A DNA stretch of 64,000 nucleotides from Streptomyces chromofuscus (GTDB taxonomy: Bacteria > Actinomycetota > Actinomycetes > Streptomycetales > Streptomycetaceae). Location: assembly GCF_015160875.1 (NCBI RefSeq), contig NZ_CP063374.1:3410001-3474000 (forward strand), written 5' to 3'. The position numbers and the translations under genes are program-made. This document shows, piece after piece, positions 37,358 through 47,177 of this stretch. The notes below the pieces were generated by a model. It saw only the letters and a program-made list of their open reading frames with translations, did no database searches and was not told the DNA's origin. Numbering within the stretch: position 1 is the stretch's first letter; each line of letters starts with the position of its first letter.

Positions 37358-39739
37358 TCACCCCAGCAAAGTGCCGCCGCTCGCGTCGACGAAGGAGCCG
37401 CTGACCCAGCGGGCATCGTCGGAGACGAGGAAGGCGACGACGTCGGCGACGTCCTGCGGTTCGCCGACCCGGTTGAAGGTGGACAGCGCCGCCATCGCCT
37501 CGACGGCCTCGGGGATGTCGAACAGCGGGTTGCCGTTGCGGGTGATGCCCGGCGCGACGCTGTTCACGGTGATGCCGCGCGGGCCGAGCGCCTTGGCGTA
37601 GTGCAACGCGAGCTGCTCGATGGCGCCCTTGCTCATCGCGTAGGCGATCTCGTCGGGGTTGGCGAACCGGGTCAGCCCCGAGGAGATGTTCACGATGCGC
37701 CCGCCGTCGGGCATGTTCGCCAGGGCGCGCTGGATGATGAAGAACGGCGCCTTGGCGTTGACGGCGAAGATCCGGTCGAACATGTCCGGCGTGGTGTCCT
37801 CGGGCTTCACGCCGCCCATCACACCGGCGTTGTTGACGAGGATGTTCAGCTCGGTGGAACCGGTGCGCTCCTTCAGGCCCTCCTCCAGGGCGAGGAACAG
37901 CTCGTGCACGTCGCCGGGGGTGCCGAGTTCGGCCTTGACGGCGAACGCCCTGCCGCCGTCCTTCTCGATCCCGGCGACGACCTCACCCGCCGCGGCCTCG
38001 TTGGTGCCGTAGTGCACGGCGACCAGCGCGCCGTCGCGGGCCAGCCGCTCGGCGGTGGCCCGGCCCATGCCTCGGCTGGCGCCCGTGACGAGCGCCGTCC
38101 TGCCGGTCAGGTTGCCCATCTTCCTTCTCCTGACGTCGTGTTGTCCGGTGGGGTGCGGGATGCGGGGCTTGCGGGGGGTGGGCGCGGCGGGCGCGCCGGG
38201 CGTGAACCAGCGGGCGAGCGCCGCTTCGAGGCCGTCCGGGGTGTCACCGGCCCAGGCGACGTGTCCGTCGGGGCGTACGAGGAGGGCGGCCGCGTCGGCC
38301 AGTGCGTCCGCGTCGGCGGGGCGCGCGGTCACGGTGTCGACGGCACCGGTCCACGGGCGCGCGACCTCGGCGAAGGCGGTCCGCGCGCGCTCGTCGCCGG
38401 TCAGCACCAGCAGCACGCCGCGCGCGTCCCGCAGCAGGTCCAGGGTGGTGCGGGGCGCCGCGCGCCCGGCGACGGCTCCCGCCGGGCCCGCGATCCACGT
38501 CAACTCCGCGTCGGGCAGCCGCGCCCCGACGGGCCCGGGCGCGCCGGCGCCGGCCCGCGCCGGTGCGAGCGGGTCCCCCGCCGGCGCGTACCGCACGTCC
38601 AGGCCGCTGATCGTCCCGGCCAGGTGCGCCCGCACCCGCTCGTACGACGTCAGCTCGCCGACCACCGAGCGCAGCGCCTCCACCTCGGGCCCGCCCAGCA
38701 GCAGCCGCGCCTGGGCGCGGATGTGGGACAGGACCCGGCGGCCGACCGCGTGCCGTTCCTCGTGGTACGTGTCGAGGAGGCCCTCGGGGGCGCGCCCGCG
38801 GACGGTCGCCGCCAGTTTCCAGCCGAGGTTGACGGCGTCCTGGAGGCCGAGGTTGAGGGCCTGGCCGCCGATCGGCATCTGCTGGTGGGCGGCGTCGCCG
38901 GCGAGCAGCACGCGCCCGGAGCGGTAGCGCTCGGCCTGCCGGGAGGCGTCGCCGAAGGAGTTGACCCACAGCGGGCTGCCGTGGGAGATGTCCTCGCCGG
39001 TGACTTCCCGCCAGGCGGTGACGATGTCGGCGAAGCGGGCCTCGCCGGCGCGCGGCGGGGCACCGAACCGGTGCACCATCACGCGGGTGACACCGTCCCC
39101 GCGCCGGGCGGCGATGGCGAGCCCCTTCGGCAGCCGCTCGAAGCGCCGGTTGCGGATCTCGATGCCGTCGACGTCGGCGCGGATCAGCTCCCGCTCGGCG
39201 TCGTTGCCGGGGAAGCCGACGCCCGCGAGCCGCCGGACCGCCGACCGCTCGCCGTCGCAGCCGACGACGTAGCGCGCGGTGAACGTCACCGCCCGCCCGG
39301 CGTGCCGGGCCGTCACCGTCACGTGGTCCCGGTGCCGGCTCAGCGCGGTGACCTCGTGACCGCGCAGGACGCGCGCGCCGAGGCGGGCCGCCCGGGCGCC
39401 GAGGAGTTCCTCGGTGCGCACCTGCGGCACCTTCCACTGCCCGGGGTAAGGGCTGGGCAGGATCAGGTCCAGCGGCAGCCCGCCGAAGTGGCCGCGCGGC
39501 TCGTGCGGCGGCAGCGGGTCGCCGAAGCCGTCCGGCCCGCCGAGCAGCCCGCGCTGGGCGAGGATCTCCATGGTCCGCGCGTGCAGGGTGGAGGCCCGCG
39601 ACTCCGTCGTCGGGGCGTCCAGCCGCTCCAGTACGGTCACGTCGGCGCCGCCGAGGCGCAGTTCCCCGGCGAGCATCAGCCCGACGGGTCCGGCGCCGAC
39701 CACGACGACGTCCGTGACGGCGGCGTCGGCGCCGGCCAT
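37358..39739 (-). CDS. PgaM/UrdM-type flavin oxygenase fused to SDR reductase
   Basis: A 793-residue two-domain protein. Residues 1-530 are an aromatic FAD monooxygenase (VVVGAGPVGLMLAGELRLGG, VVGCDGERSAVRR, LLAGDAAHQQMPIGGQALN). After a Pro-rich linker, an in-frame ATG at 38119 begins a complete SDR (VTGASRGMGRATAERL, NISSG, YAMSKGA) of 253 residues, preceded by AGGAGAAGGAAG. The same arrangement, with a separately translated reductase, is known for PgaM of angucycline clusters, where it acts in C-12/C-12b oxygenation and C-6 reduction steps. It starts 2 bp after the aromatase stop. Confidence 0.9.
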   Translation of the reverse strand: MAGADAAVTDVVVVGAGPVGLMLAGELRLGGADVTVLERLDAPTTESRASTLHARTMEILAQRGLLGGPDGFGDPLPPHEPRGHFGGLPLDLILPSPYPGQWKVPQVRTEELLGARAARLGARVLRGHEVTALSRHRDHVTVTARHAGRAVTFTARYVVGCDGERSAVRRLAGVGFPGNDAERELIRADVDGIEIRNRRFERLPKGLAIAARRGDGVTRVMVHRFGAPPRAGEARFADIVTAWREVTGEDISHGSPLWVNSFGDASRQAERYRSGRVLLAGDAAHQQMPIGGQALNLGLQDAVNLGWKLAATVRGRAPEGLLDTYHEERHAVGRRVLSHIRAQARLLLGGPEVEALRSVVGELTSYERVRAHLAGTISGLDVRYAPAGDPLAPARAGAGAPGPVGARLPDAELTWIAGPAGAVAGRAAPRTTLDLLRDARGVLLVLTGDERARTAFAEVARPWTGAVDTVTARPADADALADAAALLVRPDGHVAWAGDTPDGLEAALARWFTPGAPAAPTPRKPRIPHPTGQHDVRRRKMGNLTGRTALVTGASRGMGRATAERLARDGALVAVHYGTNEAAAGEVVAGIEKDGGRAFAVKAELGTPGDVHELFLALEEGLKERTGSTELNILVNNAGVMGGVKPEDTTPDMFDRIFAVNAKAPFFIIQRALANMPDGGRIVNISSGLTRFANPDEIAYAMSKGAIEQLALHYAKALGPRGITVNSVAPGITRNGNPLFDIPEAVEAMAALSTFNRVGEPQDVADVVAFLVSDDARWVSGSFVDASGGTLLG

Positions 39740-39741
39740 GG

Positions 39742-40686
39742 TCAGCGCCTCGCCTCGGCGTACGCCTTGGCGTGGCCCAGGGTGGCGCGGCTGTTGGTGC
39801 TCAGCGCCGAGCGCACGTACTCCCGGGCCTCGGCGACGCCCGCCTCGGGCCCGAGGATCTTCTCGATGTTCTCCGGGCGCAGCACGACCGTGTGCTGCGA
39901 GGAGGCGGTGCAGCCGGTGTCGGTGTCGGTGAACGTCCAGTAGCCGGTGTGCAGGTTCATCAGGGCCGGCAGCGTGGTCTGCTTGTAGGCGATCTTCCGG
40001 CCCTCCAGGCACACCCGGTACGACTTGGTGGTGTGCGTGGAGCCGTCCTTGGCGCGGGTGTCCATCTCCAGGGTCTGCAGGCCCGGGGCGTCCTCGGTGA
40101 GCCGGACGGTCGCCACGTGCGGCAGCCGCTCGGACCACAGACCGGCCTCGTTGACGAAGTCGTAGCAGTCCTTGGCGGACCCCTCGACCTCGACGGTGTC
40201 CTCGAAGGAGAACGTCAGCTCCTCCGAGGCGGTGGCGCGTTCGACGTTGGTCTTCAGGGACGCGAGTTCCGAGCGGGAGTTGCGGTCCACGGCCTCGTCG
40301 ATCCACTTCAGGCTCGCGGGGTCGTCGTCGACGGCCGTGTAGTCGTGCAGCAGCCGCACGCGCGAGGTCGCCGCGTCCTGCGGCTCGATGATCCAGGTGC
40401 CGCCCATGGAGGCGACCGGCGGGGTGGAGACCTGCTGGCGGAAGGTGATGCGCAGGCCCTCGGGGTCCAGGACGCGGCGCGAGGTCCAGTTCTTGGGCTC
40501 GCCGTTGGCGGTGGCCCAGATCCGGATCAGCTCCTCGTCGCCGGAGCGCTCCAGGTGGTCGACGTAGATGGTCGGGGGGAAGATCCGCGGCCAGTTCGCC
40601 ACGTCGGCGATCAGCCGGTAGACGGCGGCGGCCGGGGCCGAGATCGTGATCTCGTGCTCGACTTCCCGCAGCTCGGATGCGGACAT
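39742..40686 (-). CDS. Didomain polyketide aromatase/cyclase
   Basis: A 314-residue protein with two START/Bet v1-like halves, each with the cyclase helix-grip pattern: VEHEITISAPAAAVYRLIADVANWPRIFPP (residues 8-37) and EDTVEVEGSAKDCYDFVNEAGLWSERLPHV (about 165-194). This is the ActVII/JadD/UrdL type that closes and aromatises the first ring of a C9-reduced decaketide. Between the ketoreductase and the oxygenase/SDR gene, exactly as in urd, jad and pga angucycline operons. Confidence 0.93.
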   Translation of the reverse strand: MSASELREVEHEITISAPAAAVYRLIADVANWPRIFPPTIYVDHLERSGDEELIRIWATANGEPKNWTSRRVLDPEGLRITFRQQVSTPPVASMGGTWIIEPQDAATSRVRLLHDYTAVDDDPASLKWIDEAVDRNSRSELASLKTNVERATASEELTFSFEDTVEVEGSAKDCYDFVNEAGLWSERLPHVATVRLTEDAPGLQTLEMDTRAKDGSTHTTKSYRVCLEGRKIAYKQTTLPALMNLHTGYWTFTDTDTGCTASSQHTVVLRPENIEKILGPEAGVAEAREYVRSALSTNSRATLGHAKAYAEARR

Positions 40687-40726
40687 GCGTGAACTCCTCG
40701 GGGGGTACGGGCGGGCGGCGGGCGGA

Positions 40727-41512
40727 TCAGAAGTTGCCGAGGCCGCCGCAGACGTTGAGGGCCTGTGCCGTGATGGAGGCGGCGGTGTCGGAGGCGAGGT
40801 AGCCGACCAGCCCGGCGACCTCCTCGGGCGTGGAGTAACGGCCGAGCGGGATCTTCGCCGTGAACTTCTCCATGATGGCGTCCTCGGTGGTGTCGTACGC
40901 CGCCGCGTAACCGGCGCGCACCCGCTGCGCCATGGGCGTCTCGACGTAACCGGGGCAGACCGCGTTGACGGTGATGCCGGTGGGGGCGAGCTCGTTGCCG
41001 AGGGCCTTGGTGAAGCCGACCACGCCGTGCTTGGAGGCGGAGTAGGGGGCGCCGAGGACCACGCCCTGCTTGCCGGCCGTGGAGGCGATGTTGATGATCC
41101 GGCCGCGGCTCTTGTCGCGCATGCCGCCGGTGGTGAGGACCGCGCGGGTGAGCCGGAAGACGCTGTTGAGGTTGGTCTCGACGACGTCGTACCAGAGCTC
41201 GTCGTCGATGTCGGCGGTGACGCCGCCACCGGACCGGCCGGCGTTGTTGACCAGGACGTCGACGGTGCCGAAGCGGTCCACGGCGGCCTGCACGAAGTTC
41301 CCGATGGACAGCGCCGAGCGCACGTCGAGGGTGGCGCCGTCGACGTCGAGGCCCTCGGCGGTCAGCTCCTTGACGGTCCGGGCGACGTTGTCGGCGTCAC
41401 GGGAGCCGAGGAAGACCCGGTGGCCCTGCTGGGCCAGCAGCCGCGCCACCGCGAGGCCGATTCCACTGGTGGCCCCGGAGACGAGGGCGACCCGCTCGTG
41501 CTTGTCGGACAT
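40727..41512 (-). CDS. Polyketide C-9 ketoreductase (ActIII type)
   Basis: A 261-residue SDR. Cofactor motif SGATSGIGLAVARLL, NNAGRSGGG, catalytic Ser in IASTAGKQG and Tyr/Lys in PYSASKHGVVGF. The TTGGM segment near residue 135 and PGYVETPMAQRVR are characteristic of ActIII-like ketoreductases, which reduce the C-9 carbonyl after first-ring closure. ATG at 41512. Its presence fits an angucycline rather than an unreduced tetracenomycin-type scaffold. Confidence 0.94.
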   Translation of the reverse strand: MSDKHERVALVSGATSGIGLAVARLLAQQGHRVFLGSRDADNVARTVKELTAEGLDVDGATLDVRSALSIGNFVQAAVDRFGTVDVLVNNAGRSGGGVTADIDDELWYDVVETNLNSVFRLTRAVLTTGGMRDKSRGRIINIASTAGKQGVVLGAPYSASKHGVVGFTKALGNELAPTGITVNAVCPGYVETPMAQRVRAGYAAAYDTTEDAIMEKFTAKIPLGRYSTPEEVAGLVGYLASDTAASITAQALNVCGGLGNF

Positions 41513-41642
41513 GTCTGCTGCTCCCTTGTGGGCGGGTGTGGGCGTGCGTGTCTTGGGGGCGTGCGCCGGTGCCCCGCTCGGGGACGGGCACCGGCGCACG
41601 GTGGGGGTGAGGGTGAGGGGGTACGGCCGCGGGGCGCGCGGC

Positions 41643-41915
41643 TCAGGCGGCCTGTGCCGACTCCGCCAGCTGGGCGTTGACGATCTCCAGCAGGGCCCGC
41701 GGCGTCTTCGCCTCGGTGACCACGCCGTCGTCGAGGGAGATGCCGTAGTCGCGCTCGATGCGGCCGCAGGTCTCCAGGATGGCCAGCGACTCGTAGCTGA
41801 GCTCCTCGAAGTCGGTGTCGAGGATGTCGCCGTCCAGGTCGACGTTCTCGTCGGCCCCGGCGGACTCCAGGAGGATGCGCTTGAGGTCGTCGAGGGTGAA
41901 GGACTGGGTGGGCAC
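41643..41915 (-). CDS. Core type II acyl carrier protein
   Basis: A 90-residue ACP of the minimal synthase. The phosphopantetheine Ser43 is in ELSYESLAILETCGRIE, a variant of the usual L-G-Y-D-S-L, with Glu in place of the Asp before Ser. DDGVVTEAKTPRALLEIVN matches helix 4 of polyketide ACPs. GTG start with GAGAGGAA upstream. Between KS-beta and ketoreductase genes as expected, but separated from KS-beta by an unusual 617-bp repeat-bearing gap. Confidence 0.93.
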   Translation of the reverse strand: MPTQSFTLDDLKRILLESAGADENVDLDGDILDTDFEELSYESLAILETCGRIERDYGISLDDGVVTEAKTPRALLEIVNAQLAESAQAA

Positions 41916-42532
41916 GGGTGGTTCCTCTCGTCTGGGTCGTACGGGGAAGGGACGGACGCCCGCGGCCCGGCCCGGTGCGTGGGAGAGACGACCGGACCGG
42001 ACACGCGGGCGCGCTCGGGGGGGGGCGGGAGCCCTGCACGGCGAGCACGGGGCTCCGCGGGCGGGCCGCGACGAACGCCGGCGTCCCGGGACGCCGCGGG
42101 CGGGCCCACGCGGCGAAACGCGGGACACGCCTCGAAACACCACGGGCACGCCCACACGACGAACGCGGGACACGCCTCGAAACACCACGGGCACGCCCAC
42201 ACGACGAACGCGGGACACGCCTCGAAACACCACGGGCACGCCCACACGGCAAACGCCGGACACGCCTCGAAACGCCACCGAGCGCGCCCACGCGACGAAC
42301 GCGGGACACGCCTCGAAACACCACGGCCGGGCCCGCGCGGCGAACGCCGGACGCCACGGGCGCGGCTCGGGACGCGCCACGGACGCGCCCGCGGCGCACG
42401 CAAGACGTGCTCTGAGGTGCTGTGGACACGCGCCCCGCGCGGCGAGCGCGGGGTGCGGTTTCCGGCGCCCGCGGCGGATCTGCCGTGACGGTCGGCTCCG
42501 CCGGACCGTGCTGGGGGAACCGCCGGACGGCG
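41916..42532. repeat. 617-bp gap with 45-bp minisatellite between ACP and KS-beta genes
   Basis: Units beginning at 42121, 42166, 42211, 42256 and 42302 repeat a 45-bp motif (GACACGCCTCGAAACACCAC...), the first three nearly identical, with degenerate copies on both sides (about 42070-42400). As 45 is a multiple of three, all six frames give 15-residue repeats, but none has a start, normal composition or third-base bias of a gene. The rest is GC-rich sequence with no recognised signal. Confidence 0.85.
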
Positions 42533-43753
42533 CTACGCGGCCGTGACGACCGTGGCCGCGTTGAAGCCGGCGTGGCCGCGGGCCAGGACCAGCGCGGTGC
42601 GGACCTCGGTGGCCCGCGCCTCGCCGGTGACCAGGTCCAGGTCGTAGGAGGCGTCGGCGCGCACGTTGGTGGTGGGCGGCACGACACCGTCGCGGATGGC
42701 AAGCAGGGCCGTCGCCACGTCGAGCGGGGCGGCACCGGAGTACAGGCGCCCGGTCATCGTCTTGGGGGCGGTGACCATGACCCCGTGCGGCCCGAACACC
42801 TCGTTCAGCGCGTCCGCCTCGATCCGGTCCAGCTCGGGCACCGCCGCCCCGTCGGCGAAGACGACGTCCACGTCACCGGCGTCCACGCCCGCGTCGGCGA
42901 GGGCGAGTTCGATCGCCTTGCGCAGGCCGGGCGGCCGGCCGACGCCGGGCGCGGGGTCGAAGGTGGCCCCATGGCCGGCGATCTCTCCGTACACCCGGAC
43001 CCCGCGCCGTGCGGCGGCCTCGGCGGACTCCAGGATCAGGATGGCGCCGCCCTCACCGGGCACGTGCCCGGCGGCGGCCGCGTCGAAGGGCAGGTAGGCC
43101 CGGTCGGGCTCCTCCCCCTGCGACAGCCGCCCGCTCGCCAGCTGGGCGACCCAGCCCCACGGGCAGATCGAGGCGTCGATCGACCCGGAGACGATCAGCT
43201 GGGTGCCCTTGCGGATCTGCCGCCGGGCGTGGGCGAGCGCGTCCAGCCCGCCCGCCTGGTCGGACACCAGCACCCCGCTCGGGCCCTTCATGCCGTTGCG
43301 GATCGAGATCTGGCCGCTGTTGACGGCGTAGAACCAGGCGAAGGACTGGTACGCCGAGACGTACTGGCTGCCTTGGCTCCACAGCTTCTGCAGCTCGCCC
43401 TGGCCGAACTCGAAGCCGCCGGAGGAGCTGGCGGTGACCACGCCCATGTCGTACGCGGGCAGCTCGGCGGGGCTGACGCCCGCGTCGGCCAGCGCCCAGT
43501 CGGTGGCGACCAGGGCGAGGCGCGTCATGTGGTCGGTCTGCGCGAGCAGCCGGCTGGGCAGGTGGTCGGCGGCGTGGAAGCCGGGCACCTGTCCGGCGAG
43601 CTTGGCCGGGTAACCGGTGGGGTCGAAGCGGGTGACGCGGCCGATGCCGCTCTTGCCCGAGCGGGTCGCCGCCCAGTAGTCCGTGGTGCCGAGGCCGTTG
43701 GGGGCGGCGACGCCGATCCCCGTGACGACGGTGCGCGTCGCGGCCGTGCTCAT
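42533..43753 (-). CDS. Ketosynthase beta / chain length factor
   Basis: A 406-residue KAS fold in which the active-site Cys is replaced by Gln: [16 protein letters not shown]. It partners KS-alpha, gates decarboxylative priming and sets chain length. [14 protein letters not shown] is the N-terminal KAS motif. Its ATG overlaps the KS-alpha stop (ATGA), ensuring equal translation. From synteny the chain is expected to be a decaketide; chain length cannot be proved from sequence alone. Confidence 0.95.
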   Translation of the reverse strand: MSTAATRTVVTGIGVAAPNGLGTTDYWAATRSGKSGIGRVTRFDPTGYPAKLAGQVPGFHAADHLPSRLLAQTDHMTRLALVATDWALADAGVSPAELPAYDMGVVTASSSGGFEFGQGELQKLWSQGSQYVSAYQSFAWFYAVNSGQISIRNGMKGPSGVLVSDQAGGLDALAHARRQIRKGTQLIVSGSIDASICPWGWVAQLASGRLSQGEEPDRAYLPFDAAAAGHVPGEGGAILILESAEAAARRGVRVYGEIAGHGATFDPAPGVGRPPGLRKAIELALADAGVDAGDVDVVFADGAAVPELDRIEADALNEVFGPHGVMVTAPKTMTGRLYSGAAPLDVATALLAIRDGVVPPTTNVRADASYDLDLVTGEARATEVRTALVLARGHAGFNAATVVTAA

Positions 43754-45021
43754 GCCGCGCTCCTCTCCGGTCGGGCGAGCACCATGGCGCTCTGGAAGCC
43801 CCCGAAGCCGCTGCCGACGGTCAGCACCGCGTCGGTGCGGTGCTCACGGGCCGTCAGGGGCACGTAGTCCAGGTCGCACTCCGGGTCGGGGGTGTGCAGG
43901 TTGGCCGTCGGGGGCACGACGTTGTGCTCCATGGCGAGGACCGAGGCGGCGATCTCGATCGAGCCGATCGCGCCGAGCGAGTGCCCGACCATCGACTTGA
44001 TGGAGGACACCGGGGTCCGGTAGGCGTGCTCGCCCAGGCTCTTCTTGAACGCGGCCGTCTCGTGCCGGTCGTTCTGCTTGGTGCCCGAGCCGTGGGCGTT
44101 GACGTAGTCGATGTCCTCGGGGTTCAGCCGGGCCTCGTCCAGCGCGACCGTGATGGCCTCGGCCATCTCCACGCCGTCCGGGCGCAGCCCGGTCATGTGG
44201 AAGGCGTTGCAGCGCGAGGCGTAGCCGGCGATCTCGGCGTAGATGTGCGCGCCCCGCTTCAGCGCCCCTTCGAGCTCCTCCAGGACGAACACCGCGGAAC
44301 CCTCGCCGAGCACGAAGCCGTTGCGGGTCCCGTCGAAGGGGCGCGAGGCGTGCTCGGGGTCGTCGTTGCGCGGGGTGGTGGCCTTAATGGCGTCGAAGCA
44401 GGCCAGGGTGATCGGGGAGATGGGGGCGTCGGTCGCGCCCGCCACCACCGCGCAGGCCGAGCCCTCCCGGATCAGTTCGGCGGCGTGGCCGACCGAGTCA
44501 AGTCCGGAGGTGCAGCCGGTGGAGACCACGGTGGCGGGGCCCTCGGCGCCCACCGCCCACGCCACCTCGGCCGCGAAGGAGCTGGGCACCAGGTAGTTGT
44601 AGAGGTGCGGGACGGCGTAGGTGTGGTCGACCAGGTCCAGCCGGCCGCCGTCGCTGACGACGCGGTACTCCTGGTCGAGGCCCATGGTGGCGCCGACCGC
44701 GCTGCCGATGGTGACGCCGACCCGGTGCGGGTCCGCGCCGGTCAGGTCCAGGCCGCTGTCGGCGAGCGCCTCCCGGGCGGTGACCACGGCGAGCTGGGCC
44801 GCGCGGTCCATGCGGCGGATCTCCTGCGGGCTCAGCCCGTGCTCCTCCGGGTCGAAGTCGATCTCCGCGGCGACGCGGGAGCGGAAGGAGGAGGGGTCGA
44901 AGAAGGTGATGCCGCGGGTGGCGGTGCGTCCCTCGCTGAGCAGGTTCCAGAAATTCTTGGTGCCGACACCACCGGGGGCCGTGACACCGACCCCGGTGAT
45001 GACCACTCGCCTGGCGCTCAC
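43750..45021 (-). CDS. Ketosynthase alpha
   Basis: A 423-residue condensing enzyme of the minimal type II synthase. Catalytic Cys in [19 protein letters not shown]; His residues in [14 protein letters not shown] and [28 protein letters not shown] begins the protein. GTG start overlaps the cyclase stop codon (GTGA) and the stop overlaps KS-beta. It elongates malonyl units on the ACP with KS-beta. Confidence 0.96.
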   Translation of the reverse strand: MSARRVVITGVGVTAPGGVGTKNFWNLLSEGRTATRGITFFDPSSFRSRVAAEIDFDPEEHGLSPQEIRRMDRAAQLAVVTAREALADSGLDLTGADPHRVGVTIGSAVGATMGLDQEYRVVSDGGRLDLVDHTYAVPHLYNYLVPSSFAAEVAWAVGAEGPATVVSTGCTSGLDSVGHAAELIREGSACAVVAGATDAPISPITLACFDAIKATTPRNDDPEHASRPFDGTRNGFVLGEGSAVFVLEELEGALKRGAHIYAEIAGYASRCNAFHMTGLRPDGVEMAEAITVALDEARLNPEDIDYVNAHGSGTKQNDRHETAAFKKSLGEHAYRTPVSSIKSMVGHSLGAIGSIEIAASVLAMEHNVVPPTANLHTPDPECDLDYVPLTAREHRTDAVLTVGSGFGGFQSAMVLARPERSAA

Positions 45022-45347
45022 GCCCGGCCCTCCCAGTCGTAGAAGCGCGTGGCGACCGCGTCGGCGGGGGACCGCCAGGTCGCCGGGTCGTAGGCCTCGA
45101 TGAACGGCTTGAGGTCCTCGCTGATCTGCACGAAGCGGGGGTCGGTCTTGGCCGCCTCGATCAGCTCGCCGCCGTTGTCGGTGTCGAAGTCCTGGAGGTG
45201 GAAGTACAGGCCGCGGTAGGCGAAGAGCTGACGGCGCCGGGTGCCCATCAGATGCGGCATCTCGGTGGTGTCGAACTCCTTGAACAGCCGGGCCACCTCG
45301 TGGCTGTGACCGGGGTCCATCCGGGCGACGATCAAGGTGCTGTGCAT
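45018..45347 (-). CDS. TcmI-family polyketide cyclase (UrdF/JadI type)
   Basis: A 109-residue small ferredoxin-like cyclase: [22 protein letters not shown], then [26 protein letters not shown], and [20 protein letters not shown]. In angucycline clusters the homologous protein is encoded immediately upstream of KS-alpha and, with the didomain aromatase, directs the angular fourth ring. This position is conserved here, first gene of the synthase operon. A purine-rich GAGAGAT precedes ATG 45347. Confidence 0.92.
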   Translation of the reverse strand: MHSTLIVARMDPGHSHEVARLFKEFDTTEMPHLMGTRRRQLFAYRGLYFHLQDFDTDNGGELIEAAKTDPRFVQISEDLKPFIEAYDPATWRSPADAVATRFYDWEGRA

Positions 45348-45690
45348 GATCTCTCCATTCAGCGGTACGTCGGAGGGGTGGCGGGGCGGACGACGGCGTG
45401 CGGGCGCCGGCACACGAGGGCCCGGCGCGCGGGGCGGCGCGCCGGGCCGGGACGAGAAGCCGGGGGCTGCCGACCGGGGCCACACGGGCGGTCCGTCGGC
45501 CAGGACCTCGGAATCGGGCCGGGCCCGACCGGTGGCCGAGGCCCGAGAAGCAGGTCGGTCCTGCGGCCGGGGACGGCGGCCAGGGCATCGGACGCGGGCC
45601 GAACCCGGCGGTGGCCGAGGTCTCGGACGCGGGCCGGGCCGGCGGGCCGAGGCCCCGACCGCGGGCCGGGCCCGGGCGGCGGTCGGGGCG
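45348..45690. other. GC-rich repeat-bearing region upstream of the synthase operon
   Basis: 343 bp lie between the PgaE-like oxygenase stop and the cyclase start, the likely promoter of the minimal synthase operon. It is about 80% G+C and contains degenerate copies of GGCCGAGG-TC and GACGCGGGCCGGGCC-like words (45,510-45,690). No recognisable -10 element or small gene. Confidence 0.5.
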
Positions 45691-47160
45691 TCAGGCGCGG
45701 GCCGGGCCGAACCAGCGCTCCAGGGCCATCGGGAGGTCCGCGTGGCTGCCCGGGGCCGCCCAGGCCACGTAGCCGTCGGGGCGGACCAGGACGGCCGTGG
45801 TGCCGGTGAGGGAGCTGCCGTCGGGCAGGACGGGCGTGGCCGTGACGATGTCGACGCGGTCCTGCCAGTCCCAGGCGCGGTCGCGCAGCCGCTCGTTGTC
45901 CGTCAGGTCCAGCAGCACACCCCGGCCCGCGTGCAGCGCCTCGGTGCTGGAGGAGACCAGCCGGTGCCCGGTCAGCCTGACGTCGGGCAGCCGGCGGCCG
46001 AGCAGCGGGTGGGGCCCGCCGTCGAGGTCGTAGCGGATCTCCAGGCCGGACACCATCGCGGCGAAGTGCCGGCTGACCTCCGGGTAGCGGATCAGCTCGG
46101 ACAGCACGTCACGCAGCGGCTGCACCTCGGGCCCGGACAGGAACAGCAGTCCCTGCGCCCGGGTGTTCATCAGCAGCCGCTCGCCGACCGGGTGCCGCTC
46201 GGCGTGGTAGGTGTCGAGCAGGGCCTCCGGCGCCCGACCGCGCACCACCGCGCCGAGCTTCCAGCCCAGGTTGACGGAGTCCTGGATGCTGGTGTTCATG
46301 CCCTGGCCGCCGGCCGGCAGGTGGATGTGCGCGGAGTCGCCCGCGAGGAACACCCGTCCTTTGCGGTACTCGGTGACCTGCCGGGTCGCGTCGCCGAACG
46401 ACGACACCCACACCGGCTCGGCGTGCGAGATGTCGTCGCCGGTCAGTCGCTGCCAGGCCGCGGCCACCTCCTCCCATGTCGGCGGCTGCTCCCGGCGCTG
46501 CGGCGGGGTGCCCCGCTCGCACACGATCAGGCGGGTGATCCCGCCGGGCAGCGGACCGACCATCACCATGCCGCCGGGCAGGGTCTCGCCGATCATCCGG
46601 GGCTCCAGCCGGATGCCCTTGACGTCGGCGAGGAACATCTCCAGCGTGGCCGCCGTGCCGGGGAAGTCGAAGCCGACGGCCTTGCGGATGGTGGACCGGC
46701 CGCCGTCGCAGCCGACCAGGTACTCGGCGCGCAGCCGGTGCACGCCGTCGGGCCCGCGCACCTCCACCTCGACGCTGTCCTCCTTCTCCTTGACGGACAG
46801 CACCTCGTGCCGGCGCCGGATGTCCGCGCCGAGCTGGGTGGACCACTCCTCCAGGACGGTCTCGGTGACCGACTGCGGAATGGTCTTGGCGGCCTGGTGC
46901 GCCCCGTCCAGCACGCCGAAGTCGACCGGCAGGCCACCGAAGTGGCCCACGTTGCTGACCTCGATGTCGCCGAACCGGGGCAGCAGTCCGCGCTGGTCGA
47001 AGATCTCCATGGTGCGGGCGGTGAAGCCGAGGCCGCGCGACTCCCCGGTGCGCTTGGCCAGTTTCTCCAGCACGATGACGTCGACGCCCGCGAGCCGCAG
47101 CTCGCCGGCGAGCATCATCCCGGCCGGTCCGGCGCCCACGACGATGACTTGTGCGTCCAT
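45691..47160 (-). CDS. Angucycline FAD monooxygenase (PgaE/JadH/UrdE type)
   Basis: A 489-residue class A flavoprotein. FAD motifs: VVGAGPAGMMLAGELRLAG, LVGCDGGRSTIRKAVG, and VFLAGDSAHIHLPAGGQGMN. From memory it is closely similar along its length to PgaE (for example FTARTMEIFDQRGLLPRFG and GLEIRYDLDGGPHPLLGRR). PgaE-type enzymes hydroxylate the angular intermediate at C-12 and, with the PgaM-type partner, C-12b. The C-terminal thioredoxin-like domain ends DLPMALERWFGPARA. ATG at 47160. Confidence 0.93.
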   Translation of the reverse strand: MDAQVIVVGAGPAGMMLAGELRLAGVDVIVLEKLAKRTGESRGLGFTARTMEIFDQRGLLPRFGDIEVSNVGHFGGLPVDFGVLDGAHQAAKTIPQSVTETVLEEWSTQLGADIRRRHEVLSVKEKEDSVEVEVRGPDGVHRLRAEYLVGCDGGRSTIRKAVGFDFPGTAATLEMFLADVKGIRLEPRMIGETLPGGMVMVGPLPGGITRLIVCERGTPPQRREQPPTWEEVAAAWQRLTGDDISHAEPVWVSSFGDATRQVTEYRKGRVFLAGDSAHIHLPAGGQGMNTSIQDSVNLGWKLGAVVRGRAPEALLDTYHAERHPVGERLLMNTRAQGLLFLSGPEVQPLRDVLSELIRYPEVSRHFAAMVSGLEIRYDLDGGPHPLLGRRLPDVRLTGHRLVSSSTEALHAGRGVLLDLTDNERLRDRAWDWQDRVDIVTATPVLPDGSSLTGTTAVLVRPDGYVAWAAPGSHADLPMALERWFGPARA

Positions 47161-47177
47161 GACACTCCTCGGGACAA

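Noticed and set aside
41643..42380. N-terminally extended ACP of 245 residues
   Set aside because: The extension is repeat-encoded low-complexity sequence; a GTG with a good ribosome site begins the normal ACP at 41915.
42024..42403. Cys/Trp/Phe-rich (minus) or His/Ala/Gly-rich (plus) 15-residue repeat proteins
   Set aside because: They arise in every frame because the 45-bp unit is a multiple of three; no ribosome site, no codon bias and no plausible start.
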